A stretch of 19,282 nt of DNA from DYEP01 sp040755615 (lineage in GTDB: Bacteria > Bacillota > Sulfobacillia > DUSP01 > DYEP01), in NCBI GenBank assembly GCA_040755615.1, contig JBFMAL010000045.1, positions 1 through 19,282 on the forward strand, written 5' to 3'. Positions 7,386 through 15,475 of this stretch are shown here, piece by piece. Positions within the stretch are counted from its first letter, which is position 1; each line of letters begins with the position of its first letter. A program made the position numbers and the translations under genes. The notes beneath the pieces were generated by a model, which saw nothing but the letters and a program-made list of their open reading frames with translations, was not told the origin of the DNA and did not search any database.

Positions 7386-8228
7386 GTGGTTTTGATCGAC
7401 GTAACGAATCTGAGTTACAGGTACAAAGATGGCACGCAAGCTTTAAACCGGTTGTCGTTGACTATCTCGCAGGGCAGAAAGACAGCCATCCTGGGGCCGA
7501 ATGGGGCGGGCAAGTCTACTCTGCTTCTGCACCTGAACGGGATTCTTCTGGCCCAGGAAGGGCAAGTCTCTTTTGCCGGAGAGATCATCAGTGCTAAGAA
7601 TGAACACTGGGTCAGGAGTAAAGTGGGCCTTGTATTCCAGGATCCTGATGACCAAGTATTCTCTACTACTGTGTGGGAGGATGTGGCTTTTGGCCCTACT
7701 AATATGGGCCTTAGGCAAGACGAGATAAACGAAAGAGTGGCCAAAGCCCTGGCGGCGGTGGGCATGTCGAAATACGAGAAGAAAGCACCATACAATCTGA
7801 GCTACGGTCAGAAGAAGAGGGTAGCTATTGCCGGCGTACTAGCGATGAACCCTGAGGTCATCATTCTTGATGAGCCGGGAGCCTTTCTTGATCCAAGGGG
7901 CGAGGATGATCTGTATGAAATTCTGGATGAACTGAACAAACAAGGGACAACCATCATCATTGCCACCCATGATACAGATTTGGCGGTTGAATGGGCTGAT
8001 GATCTAATCGTCATTAGAGATGGTCAGTGTCTAGGTCAAGGCGGCCCAGAGATCCTGGCGGATGAAAGTATTATTGAAAAGGCAAATCTAAGGTTTCCGG
8101 TAGTGACAAGAATCTTCAACCAGATACCGGAGCTGGGTTTGGAGAAGAAGCCGCAGACCATAGGAGATGCGGTGACATTGATCAGTGACCTGATCAAAGC
8201 GCGAAGTGTAAAGAATGAGAGCTTATAG
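7386..8228 (+). CDS. cbiO: Cobalt/nickel ECF transporter ATP-binding protein CbiO
   Basis: ABC ATPase (280 aa) that powers the CbiMNQ complex. Walker A is GPNGAGKST (residues 37-45), the Q-loop segment is VFQDPDDQ, the signature is LSYGQKKR (from residue 138), Walker B is VIILDEP (Asp162, Glu163) and the switch His is in ATHD. The PDDQVF sequence is typical of cobalt/ECF ATPases. I prefer GTG 7386, which yields a family-like N-terminus (VLIDVTNLSYRY). An in-frame TTG at 7362 would overlap cbiQ and add eight residues of no family character. It is the last gene of the operon; no clear T-tailed terminator follows. Confidence 0.92.
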   Translation: MVLIDVTNLSYRYKDGTQALNRLSLTISQGRKTAILGPNGAGKSTLLLHLNGILLAQEGQVSFAGEIISAKNEHWVRSKVGLVFQDPDDQVFSTTVWEDVAFGPTNMGLRQDEINERVAKALAAVGMSKYEKKAPYNLSYGQKKRVAIAGVLAMNPEVIILDEPGAFLDPRGEDDLYEILDELNKQGTTIIIATHDTDLAVEWADDLIVIRDGQCLGQGGPEILADESIIEKANLRFPVVTRIFNQIPELGLEKKPQTIGDAVTLISDLIKARSVKNESL

Positions 8229-8295
8229 AAAACAGTCGCGTGTCGCCTAGATCTCTCCCTTTGGTCGTTTGTCTGTTGACTGCACAATTAGGACC

Positions 8296-8445
8296 ATGGA
8301 GGCCGACTTGACCGGCACAGCGTGCAGGCTTCTTAAAGAGAAGATTGGTTGCCTGGTGCACAAACCCAAGCGTGGCCAGTTCCCGGATCTGTTGTTAGTC
8401 GATGGAAGGTGGGAAGCTGAAGTTGAAGTCGGCCAGGGTTTTTAA
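8296..8445 (+). CDS. Small hypothetical ORF, 49 aa
   Basis: ATG 8296 has a weak AGGA close upstream. The product contains plausible protein segments (LLKEKIGCLVHKPKRGQFPD and WEAEVEVG) and no recognisable domain. It lies 67 bases after cbiO on the same strand but is not obviously part of that operon. Its 3' end converges with the minus-strand ORF at 8442-8549. Both may be debris from a mobile element. Function unknown. Confidence 0.3.
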   Translation: MEADLTGTACRLLKEKIGCLVHKPKRGQFPDLLLVDGRWEAEVEVGQGF

Positions 8446-8549
8446 ACGGCAGGTTGGCCAGTTTGGTTCGGGAGCCGCTGTTCCAGCACGGCTGCTTCTA
8501 CCGGTAAACCAAGTTGCTCAAGGGTTTCTTTAAGCTCTGCCACGTTCAT
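8442..8549 (-). CDS. Very small ORF, 35 aa, probable gene fragment
   Basis: On the minus strand, ATG 8549 opens MNVAELKETLEQLGLPVEAA, an N-terminus reminiscent of short phage-type proteins, but the frame stops after 35 codons. A GGGAGGG lies about 10 bases upstream inside the 8554-8575 hairpin. It may be a truncated 5' end of a once longer gene. No function can be assigned. Confidence 0.25.
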   Translation of the reverse strand: MNVAELKETLEQLGLPVEAAVLEQRLPNQTGQPAV

Positions 8550-8553
8550 ACCG

Positions 8554-8575
8554 GAGACCCTCCCATGAGGGTCTC
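8554..8575. terminator. Perfect 9-bp hairpin, possible terminator
   Basis: GAGACCCTC pairs perfectly with GAGGGTCTC across a CCAT loop. There is no T run on the plus side, so intrinsic termination is uncertain. It could instead be the inverted end of a lost element or a structured region in front of the minus-strand 35-aa ORF. Confidence 0.4.
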
Positions 8576-8699
8576 GCATTCACTTAACGCCCTTACCTGA
8601 ACTACTGGTGCGACTACCTGGTATGCCCGCGAGGTGTTAATCCGCCGGGGTCTGGTTTTAGACATACATGCCGTGCACGGCGCCACATAGGATGAAAAT

Positions 8700-8990
8700 C
8701 GAGTTTTGGGTAGAAGTTCTGTGGAAGACTGGTGATGAGGTCAGCACTCATGTGCGTGGAGAGCCCGAGCTTTAGACAGACCCCGGTAGTCCGAATCACC
8801 ACATATTGTTGCCCTCTCGATGGAGGAGCACGCGGAGTAGAATTTGGGACAAGGGACTACCGCGCCAGTCAGAAACGGAGGCATGCAGGATGGAGGTTGT
8901 ACGTGAGAGGTGCTGTGGGCTCGATATCCAAGTGCAGTTTTGGCATTTGTCGGCCAAAGAGAGGTAACGGCACAGAAAGCAAAATAGTGG
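8700..8990 (+). mobile_element. IS110-family insertion sequence, 5' remnant (non-coding left part plus first codons of the transposase)
   Basis: ATG 8890 opens MEVVRERCCGLDI, a clear match to the N-terminus of IS110-family DEDD transposases, in which the Asp of GLDIH is catalytic (here Asp12). His of the DIHK motif is replaced by Gln. The frame then slips by one near 8930 to continue as KCSFGICRPKRGNGTESKI, and similarity ends at about 8990, so most of the roughly 400-residue transposase is gone. Upstream, GGTAGTCC (8785-8792) pairs perfectly with GGACTACC (8854-8861) and encloses a CCTC/GAGG hairpin (8813-8816 with 8823-8826). IS110 elements encode their bridge (guide) RNA in this position. 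The true left end is not located; 8700 is an approximate bound. Confidence 0.5.
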
Positions 8991-8999
8991 GGAATCAAA

Positions 9000-9284
9000 G
9001 GGATGTGATAAAGAGGGAAGCCCCCGGTCAGTTCGGGGCTCCTTCAGTTATTTATTGTAGCTACACTCAACTTGCATCAAGCGGCCGGGAAAGGAGTTCC
9101 ATCTTCACCAAAAGGAGTATGGGGGTCATGTCACGAAAACACTTTTCTGGTACTTCGCGCGCTGTAACGCAGGAGGAAGGCTACAGATCTTGAACGGAGC
9201 GTGCTTTCACAATCCGTCCTGTGCGGCCGGCGTCATCTTGCGCACAACCAGTTCCCTTTGTATTTGAAGCCATGGAGGGATATG
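9000..9284. other. Intergenic region upstream of cas6
   Basis: No convincing gene. An AGCCCC/GGGGCT hairpin (9019-9024 with 9035-9040) is followed by a weakly T-rich stretch and may terminate transcription coming from the left. A CRISPR-repeat-like sequence begins at 9136 and is listed separately. The cas6 ribosome binding site GGAGGG lies at 9274-9279. I could not identify a convincing promoter. Confidence 0.35.
9136..9180 (+). repeat. Degenerate CRISPR-repeat-like sequence upstream of cas6
   Basis: The first 14 bases (AAAACACTTTTCTG) match the array repeat start (AAAACACTGCTCTG) at 12 of 14 positions in the same orientation. CGCG and AACG then occur in the same order as in the repeat, but with insertions, before a GGA..AAGG end. 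It lies about 105 bases before cas6. It could be a relic repeat, a Cas6-recognised regulatory RNA, or chance. Confidence 0.3.
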
Positions 9285-10226
9285 ATGAACGGTTTCACCT
9301 TTGCGCGGTACAGGATCAGGATCTCACCTCTTGAAGACATGTACCTGCCCGACTTTAAAGGTTCGACGTTCAGAGGCGGTTTTGGCGGGGTGTTCAGACG
9401 GATCGTGTGCGTGGCACCGAAACAAAGCTGTCTTGAGTGCATGGTCGCGGAAAAGTGCGCATATCGCTTTGTATTCGAAACGTCTGGCAGCCCGGAGTCG
9501 CTTGCTGCCACATATGACAATGCCCCCAGACCCTTCGTGCTTGAGCCGCCGGAAACTACAAGAAACCACTTTGCCCCTGGTGAAGTAATCGAGTTCCACA
9601 TGACCCTTTTTGGCCGTGCGATAGAATACTTACCTTATTTCCTCCTCGTGTTTCACACTCTAGGAGAGCAGGGATTGGGAAGAGGTCGAGCAAAATATGA
9701 CATCCTGAATGTGCTAAGCATAGGAGGGGACGGCCTTGAGTACCAGGTGTATGACGGCAAGTCCAGAAGGGTGACTCCAGACACTCGCGTGCTCTCCCTG
9801 GAGGAGCCCTGGGGCAAGATGCCACAGCACCTGAGCGAGATCCGTCTTCTGCTCCTTACACCGCTAAGGATCAAGTATAATGGGAACCTTGTAGACCATC
9901 TTGAATTTCACATCCTTATACGCAACCTGCTTAGGAGACTGACGATGCTCTACGCCTTTCAGGAAGTCGCCTGCCCGCAAATCCCGTATGCTGACGTGCT
10001 GGAGGCAGCAAGACGGGTGAGCATCAAATCCAGCGATGTACGATGGTATGACTGGGAACGCTATTCATCCAGACAAGATACGCGGATGAAACTCGGCGGA
10101 ATTGTTGGTAGTATCAGCTACCAGGGGGAGCTCGGCGCATTCATGCCATTGCTCAGATTCGGCGAAATCGCTCATGTAGGAAAGAGTACAACATTTGGGC
10201 TTGGGAAGTACCGAATAGTCCGTTAG
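9285..10226 (+). CDS. cas6: CRISPR pre-crRNA processing endoribonuclease Cas6
   Basis: RAMP-fold RNase that cuts the repeat transcript to release crRNAs. The product (313 aa) has the family N-terminal pattern RYRIRISPLE, then LPDFKGSTFRGGFGGVFRRI, and the Cys-rich insertion CLECMVAEKCAYRFVFE common in this Cas6 subgroup. It ends with the Gly-rich RNA-binding loop in GKSTTFGLGKYRI. I take ATG 9285 because GGAGGG (9274-9279) is 5 bases upstream; a longer frame from 9201 adds residues without family character. The catalytic residue cannot be assigned with certainty, since it varies in Cas6. A terminator follows the gene, so it is separated transcriptionally from the adaptation operon. The repeat in the downstream array ends in ACTGAAAG, the type of 8-nt tag a Cas6 cut leaves. 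Confidence 0.9.
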   Translation: MNGFTFARYRIRISPLEDMYLPDFKGSTFRGGFGGVFRRIVCVAPKQSCLECMVAEKCAYRFVFETSGSPESLAATYDNAPRPFVLEPPETTRNHFAPGEVIEFHMTLFGRAIEYLPYFLLVFHTLGEQGLGRGRAKYDILNVLSIGGDGLEYQVYDGKSRRVTPDTRVLSLEEPWGKMPQHLSEIRLLLLTPLRIKYNGNLVDHLEFHILIRNLLRRLTMLYAFQEVACPQIPYADVLEAARRVSIKSSDVRWYDWERYSSRQDTRMKLGGIVGSISYQGELGAFMPLLRFGEIAHVGKSTTFGLGKYRIVR

Positions 10227-10236
10227 GGAACTGCTT

Positions 10237-10268
10237 GCCCCCGGTGTGACCTCGGGGCCTTTTTTGTT
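10237..10268 (+). terminator. Rho-independent terminator between cas6 and the addB-like gene
   Basis: CCCCG (10239-10243) pairs with CGGGG (10253-10257) and is followed by a run of six T's and more T-rich sequence. It begins 11 bases after the cas6 stop codon. It implies that the downstream operon has its own promoter or depends on read-through. Confidence 0.75.
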
Positions 10269-10309
10269 TCATGAAAGTCATACCATTTCAGGTATATTCC
10301 TCCTGCCAT

Positions 10310-10333
10310 CCTGGGATACTACTCCCGGGAGGG
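10310..10333 (+). promoter_or_regulatory. Hairpin overlapping the Shine-Dalgarno of the addB-like gene
   Basis: CCTGGGA (10310-10316) can pair with TCCCGGG (10323-10329) across a 6-base loop, with one G-U wobble. The ribosome binding site GGGAGGG (10327-10333) shares three bases with this stem and sits 7 bases before the TTG start. Folding could therefore lower translation of the first gene of the operon. A TATATT at 10293-10298 might be a -10 element, but no good -35 is seen. Confidence 0.35.
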
Positions 10334-10340
10334 AAACCAT

Positions 10341-12722
10341 TTGCCCAAGAGCAAGGATGAACTCATCACCCCTGCATACCAGGTATACCCAAGCCCTGGA
10401 GCGGCAGCTCTCGCTGAGAGATGGGCCGCGGCCTCAGGGAAGGTGTTTGCTGGTGCAATCTTCACCACGCTTCCCAGAGCCCTGCGTGACATCGGCCTAG
10501 ATCTGGGTCTCTTGAGCCTTGATGCCGAAGGGTTCTCCAGCCATGTATTCGCCGCAGCTTTGAGAGCTGGCGTCGCGGCTGACCGCCAGAGGCTTCGCTG
10601 GCTCTCCCAGGACATCGCGTGGCTTAGAGGAACTGGTGTTTCTTTCCCGAGCACGAGTCTTCCTGATACGGTTGCGGTGTGTCTTAATGCTTACCTCCAG
10701 GCGACGCAGGGCTGTTCAGATTACTGGGATCTACTGACCGCCGTGGGCTCTGACCTCTCCGGGTGCAGTCTTACCGTCTACGGCTGGATCGAGGACTTAT
10801 CGTGCCTGGAGAGACAGTTTTTGGAGAAGGCGGCGGCTGCAGGGGTTCTGACATTGATCCGTCCATCTGCCGCGACGTTCCCGCTGAACACCATCGAGCA
10901 ACAGGTGGTCCCATCTTCTCACCTATTACAGGCGGCCATGCGCTGGACCGCGGACAAGCTCTCTTCGCCCGCTGGAGGAGCGGTGGCAATTGCGGTGTGG
11001 GGGTCCCGGGTGCTTCCGGGCGTATTGCAGCGGCTGCTCATCAAGCGGGGATTGCCGGCCTTTTCGCTCGTCCGAACGCCCGTCACAGATACGCCTGCTG
11101 GCAGGGCATTGCTAGCTCTTATCCGGTGGATGGAGGGCCAAGACTCTCCTGAAGCCGTCGCGAGCGTACTGGATGCGCTGGTTTTCCATCCCGGATGTGC
11201 CGCAGCCATCTCAAGCATCAGCTGCATGGCTCCGCAGTGCGGGTTCAAGTGGGCCCTGCGAGAGGGACGACGGCGCTTCGGCGCGGATAATACGCGCCTG
11301 GTCAGCAAGCTACTGGGCAGGTGCATTGGGCTGAGACGAAAACTGTCCCGGTGCGACGCGCCGTCCGAATACCTGCATACCTTACGTACAGGGCTCATAG
11401 GGATTTTCCCCGAGAGCGACATGGCACTAACGGTGGACAAGGCTCTTAGCGGCGAGTCACCTGCACGCGCCTTGTCGCTTGTCCCGCGCGCTGCCTGGGC
11501 AAACTACATCGGGCTTTACCTTGGGGCCGTATGCGTGGATGCACACATCCAAGACGGTGTGGCGGTCGGCGAGCTGTCTGATTTCTATGGCTTACGGATA
11601 CCGAGAATGCTGGTACTACTGTGTGACGACGTTCCCGGTATGCCGGGTGTAGACCCGTTTATAAGCGAGGAGCAATGGGATCGGCTTGAAGCGGAGGCAG
11701 GGTACCCAGGGCTCTCACTTAGGAGGAGGGTCAGACAGAGGGAAGAGCTGCTCCGGCGGGTGCTGGAATCTGCTGGTGAATTCACTGTTATCAGGGCAGA
11801 CCACACTCTGGTCTGGGGCCTCGGTGCATCAGTGCCCATCGAGGTCTGTTCGCCTGCGCGCTCTTCGGGTCTGCGGGCGGTTGCTGCCGTCCACCAGGTT
11901 CAGGTCGCGCCTTCAACCCATCTCGAAGAAACGATGTTTTCCGCCACAGCCATGGAACGTTACGCTGAGTGCCCTTACAGGTTTTATCTTGAGCACGAAC
12001 TTGGGACAGAAGACAGGGGCCATAGGTTTTCCTTCTGGCGCGGCATATCGACCCACAGGGCGCTGCATTACATCCTCAACGAAGGAGTCACGCTTTCTGA
12101 CGCAGTGGAACGTGCGCTGCGAGAGGAAGGACTGCTCCAGGTGGTCGGGCTCAGCAGGGCGGTGGAGGAATCACTAATGTTCACAGAGCATCTTTGGCAA
12201 CCCGTTCACGGGGCAGAGCTGGTTTCGTGCGAATATGAGTTTGGACTCACAGAACCGGTGGTAATCTATACGGGCCAGACACGACTGGCCTTCCGTGGTG
12301 TCATAGACAGGCTGGAGCGTCTTCGTGACGGCAGCCTTCTTGTGACCGACTTCAAGACGGGGTCAAAGAAAGCGAAAAGAGACGCGTTTTCCGGAGGGAG
12401 GTCCCTTCAGGTTGCCCTCTATATGATGATCGCAAGCATGATGGAGCAAAAGGACCTGTCCTTAGTGAACGGTCGCTACGTATATATCTCCGAGGTTAAG
12501 GCAGATGTGGTGCCGTTCTCAGGTGCGGTCGTGAAGGATCGTCAGGGTGAGTTCTACCGACTGCTTGATGTACTGGCCGAGGGCATCCGAACGGCGCAGT
12601 ATTTCCCCCGTAAGGGGAGCCAGTGCTACCTGTGCCCATACGCAGAGGTTTGTACTCCAGGCCGCGACCAGGTAGACACGGCATACGTCAAGAGGTTTCT
12701 CGAGGTGAGTGCTCTACCGTGA
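10341..12722 (+). CDS. AddB/RexB-like subunit with C-terminal Fe-S PD-(D/E)XK nuclease, CRISPR-linked
   Basis: Predicted partner subunit of an AddAB-type helicase-nuclease acting on double-stranded DNA ends. The 793 residues are much shorter than a typical AddB (about 1,150). The N-terminal helicase-like part has no Walker A (no GxxGxGKT), so it is probably ATPase-dead and structural. The C-terminal nuclease is well conserved: GVIDR (Asp656), TDFKTG (Asp670, Lys672) and a downstream LQVALYM. An Fe-S cluster signature identical in spacing to AddB is present, with Cys544 in AECPYRFY and then Cys762-x2-Cys765-x5-Cys771. Translation starts at TTG with GGGAGGG upstream. The stop overlaps the start of the addA-like gene (GTGA), which indicates coupled synthesis of a complex. 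Whether it is a housekeeping AddB or a CRISPR-dedicated paralogue must be inferred. Its position and compact size favour the latter. Confidence 0.8.
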   Translation: MPKSKDELITPAYQVYPSPGAAALAERWAAASGKVFAGAIFTTLPRALRDIGLDLGLLSLDAEGFSSHVFAAALRAGVAADRQRLRWLSQDIAWLRGTGVSFPSTSLPDTVAVCLNAYLQATQGCSDYWDLLTAVGSDLSGCSLTVYGWIEDLSCLERQFLEKAAAAGVLTLIRPSAATFPLNTIEQQVVPSSHLLQAAMRWTADKLSSPAGGAVAIAVWGSRVLPGVLQRLLIKRGLPAFSLVRTPVTDTPAGRALLALIRWMEGQDSPEAVASVLDALVFHPGCAAAISSISCMAPQCGFKWALREGRRRFGADNTRLVSKLLGRCIGLRRKLSRCDAPSEYLHTLRTGLIGIFPESDMALTVDKALSGESPARALSLVPRAAWANYIGLYLGAVCVDAHIQDGVAVGELSDFYGLRIPRMLVLLCDDVPGMPGVDPFISEEQWDRLEAEAGYPGLSLRRRVRQREELLRRVLESAGEFTVIRADHTLVWGLGASVPIEVCSPARSSGLRAVAAVHQVQVAPSTHLEETMFSATAMERYAECPYRFYLEHELGTEDRGHRFSFWRGISTHRALHYILNEGVTLSDAVERALREEGLLQVVGLSRAVEESLMFTEHLWQPVHGAELVSCEYEFGLTEPVVIYTGQTRLAFRGVIDRLERLRDGSLLVTDFKTGSKKAKRDAFSGGRSLQVALYMMIASMMEQKDLSLVNGRYVYISEVKADVVPFSGAVVKDRQGEFYRLLDVLAEGIRTAQYFPRKGSQCYLCPYAEVCTPGRDQVDTAYVKRFLEVSALP

Positions 12723-15475
12723 CCGATGTGTTATCGCTGGAAAACGGCAGTTCATACCTGGTGTCTGCTTGCGCTGGCGCGGGCAAGACCAGACTCCTGG
12801 TGGAAAGAGCGATCTCGTTGATATCGGGCAGCCAAAGGCCCGGGATTGTGGTGGCCATTACGTTTACGGAGGCCGCGGCGGATGAAGTCAGGCGACGCGT
12901 GGTGGCGCAAACCACGGGGCGAGACAGCCTGACGACCGGCCTTTGGGTGGGTACCATCCATGCGTTCTGTCTGTATTTATTGCGAAACATCGCGTCCACG
13001 TCAGCATACCCCTCAGTGGAGGACGTCCTGGGGGAAACGGAAGAGCGGACCCTGTTTGACACGTGCTGGTGGCAGTGGGTCAGGAGCGGAGAGGTCAACT
13101 CTGTCGAGACGCTTATCTCTCTGGGACTAGGTGCCGAGGTACTGGGCGAGCTCATATGGGAGCTCTATAAAAAGAGGGGGATACCCCGCCAAGTGACCAC
13201 CGTGCCACCGGACCTGGACGGACACATCGAGCACATCAGAAGGTGTGTCGTACGGCTCAGCGATTTGTCGTCGCATTGCATTGACACTTCCGACGACGCC
13301 TATCAGATGATCGAGATGCTAAAGGCCAGGTTCTGTCGATCTGACCAGGAAGAAGACAGGACTGTGCTTGAAAGAAGAGTCCTGGCAACGTCGGTGACGA
13401 AGCGGGCCGGGTTGAAGCGAAACTGGGATACCAAGGCGTGGTCCTATCTCAAAGAAACCATACTTTCCCTGAGTGACGCCGTGAGCACCTGTCAGAACGT
13501 GCTGGGACCTTACGTAGCCCACCTGTGCAGCGCAGTATTCGCCGGGTATTCAGCTCATTTCAACCAGTTTAAGAGAACGCAGGGGTTGGCCAGCTATGAC
13601 GACCTTGTAGACGAAGTATTGCGCAAATTGAGGGAAGATGAGGCGTTCTTGTCTGCTGCGCGCGCCCATGTGGCTAGCCTTCTTGTCGACGAATTCCAGG
13701 ATGTCGATCCGGTGCAGGCGGAGATATGTATGCTTCTTACGTCTGACGGCCCTGTGGGCCAGCATTGGACGGAGGTAAGCGTGGTCCCGGGCAAGCTCTT
13801 TGCAGTTGGAGACCAGATGCAATCCATCTACAGGTTCAGAGGTGCAGACAGCCAGCAGTATCAGGAGATTTGCAGCGTGCTTCGCCGGTCTTGCAGTGCG
13901 GTTAGTCTGAAGCGAAACTACAGATGCCCTTCCGTCATAGTGAACTGGGTGAACGCGTCATTTGCTGCTGCCAATGAAGTACCTATGACTAGCACGAGGG
14001 AAGGCGGAGAGATCTGGCGGCTCGTGACGGGCGCCCACCGCTCTGCAGGCGAGTACCGGAGAGCGGAAGCAGCAACAATAGCCAACTTCATCATCCATCT
14101 CGTGGAACAGGGCACAATCACCTCTTTTTCTGATGTAGCGGTACTTATGCCTGTGACAACGGACATTGACGTGTACGCAGAGGTACTGGCGGAACGTGGT
14201 ATCGTTGCCCGGGTCCAGAGAAGCAAAGGCGGGAACGAGCACTCCCTCGGCGCCCTGCTCAGGGCACTTCTCGGGTGGCTTTCAGCACCCGGAGAGCTTG
14301 CACTGCTGCAGCGCTGGCTTGCAGCTACCACATCCATGGGCCACTCAGGGGGCAAGGCGTGCATGAGGGGCCTGTTTGCCGCCACCCCTGACGAATGCCA
14401 GCGCAGTCTTCGTGAGATGAGACGGGGCTATCTGCTGAACTCAACAGCGGAGTTCCTGGCGGATGTCATATGCTCGCTGGAAGGTACTGACGGGGACGAA
14501 GCCGCCCTTGAGGCTTTCAGCGCGGCTGTTGCGTCCAGGTCAGGACTTATACCTGATAAGCTGCACGCGCAGCATGAGAAAGGCGAGTGCGTGCTCCTTT
14601 CTTCTATCCATCACGCGAAGGGGCTTGAATTCCCTGTGGTGATCCTGGCCAACATGGATTCGGTCCGGCCACGGCCCGAAAGGGTTTACAGAGGTCCAGA
14701 CGGCACCTTGGAGTTTAATATAAAGGTTGGAGAGACCGTGTGTGGCACGAGCGGGTTGGAACTGCTTGCAGAACGCGAAAGGAAAGAGGAAGCTAGGGAG
14801 ATGGCAAGACTTCTTTACGTTGCCTGTACCAGGGCAAAAGATATACTAGCCGTCTGCACCGGCGAAGAAGCAAGAGGAATGCTCGGGTCACTTGCACTAG
14901 ATGCCGTGCCGGTCTTTTCCGCCTCAGAGGCTCATTGTACGGATCAGCCGACGCACACAATCGAACAAGCGATGAGATGGAAATGGGTGGGGAAGGAGAC
15001 GGAAGGCGAGAGTCTTCCCGCCAGGTCGTATGCAGATACCAGGCTCGGAGACGCCCTGCACGCCGCACTGAGGGTAATGCCGGTAGACGATTACCGGCAA
15101 GACATCGTCGAGGCGGTAGCCAGGGCATACTGCGTCCCGGACGACTCCTTGGCAAACCTGGTAAAAGCCTGCATATCGTCAACTCTGTGGTGCAGGCTGA
15201 GAGATAGTGAGTGTGTGCTGCGTGAAAAACCCATCACCGCTACGGTTGACGGTTCGTTCTACAAGGGCGTGCCGGATCTATTATTCAAAGAGGGAGATGG
15301 CTGGGTGGTTGCGGATTACAAGACAGCACCGTCAGCCCGGTTAAGCGAGTACCAAGAACAGATGGACGGCTATGTAAGTGCCCTTCGGGCTTCAGGGCTG
15401 AAGGTAAAGGAGGCAGGAGTGTTGATGGTACAGACGGGAGATTGGATCCGGATGGAGGGTTCGGTGTGCACGTGA
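12719..15475 (+). CDS. AddA-like UvrD/RecB-family helicase-nuclease, CRISPR-linked
   Basis: Superfamily 1A 3'-5' DNA helicase with a C-terminal nuclease, predicted to unwind and trim DNA ends with the upstream AddB-like subunit. Motifs in order: I ACAGAGKT (17-24), Ia AITFTEAAADEV (about 45), II VDEFQD (Asp324, Glu325), III GDQMQSIYRFRG (about 362), IV LKRNYRCP (about 397), V HHAKGLEFPVVIL (about 630), VI LLYVACTRAKD (698). The nuclease is GVPDLLF (Asp853) with VADYKT (Asp866, Lys868). All catalytic positions are intact. At 918 residues it is shorter than usual AddA (about 1,200). The start is GTG 12719, with GAGGTGAG upstream and overlapping the addB-like stop. The 3' end overlaps the start of cas1. 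This direct coupling to cas1 suggests a role in making prespacers. Confidence 0.85.
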   Translation: MTDVLSLENGSSYLVSACAGAGKTRLLVERAISLISGSQRPGIVVAITFTEAAADEVRRRVVAQTTGRDSLTTGLWVGTIHAFCLYLLRNIASTSAYPSVEDVLGETEERTLFDTCWWQWVRSGEVNSVETLISLGLGAEVLGELIWELYKKRGIPRQVTTVPPDLDGHIEHIRRCVVRLSDLSSHCIDTSDDAYQMIEMLKARFCRSDQEEDRTVLERRVLATSVTKRAGLKRNWDTKAWSYLKETILSLSDAVSTCQNVLGPYVAHLCSAVFAGYSAHFNQFKRTQGLASYDDLVDEVLRKLREDEAFLSAARAHVASLLVDEFQDVDPVQAEICMLLTSDGPVGQHWTEVSVVPGKLFAVGDQMQSIYRFRGADSQQYQEICSVLRRSCSAVSLKRNYRCPSVIVNWVNASFAAANEVPMTSTREGGEIWRLVTGAHRSAGEYRRAEAATIANFIIHLVEQGTITSFSDVAVLMPVTTDIDVYAEVLAERGIVARVQRSKGGNEHSLGALLRALLGWLSAPGELALLQRWLAATTSMGHSGGKACMRGLFAATPDECQRSLREMRRGYLLNSTAEFLADVICSLEGTDGDEAALEAFSAAVASRSGLIPDKLHAQHEKGECVLLSSIHHAKGLEFPVVILANMDSVRPRPERVYRGPDGTLEFNIKVGETVCGTSGLELLAERERKEEAREMARLLYVACTRAKDILAVCTGEEARGMLGSLALDAVPVFSASEAHCTDQPTHTIEQAMRWKWVGKETEGESLPARSYADTRLGDALHAALRVMPVDDYRQDIVEAVARAYCVPDDSLANLVKACISSTLWCRLRDSECVLREKPITATVDGSFYKGVPDLLFKEGDGWVVADYKTAPSARLSEYQEQMDGYVSALRASGLKVKEAGVLMVQTGDWIRMEGSVCT

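Noticed and set aside
8732..9193. Plus-strand ORF of 153 codons
   Set aside because: It overlaps the IS110 remnant; only the stretch at 8930-8985 is meaningful, as frameshifted transposase, and the rest crosses the structured non-coding part.
9119..9193. Short ORF (24 codons) with AAAGGAG upstream, before cas6
   Set aside because: The spacing between ribosome binding site and first ATG is too short, the peptide has no family character, and it overlaps the repeat-like sequence.
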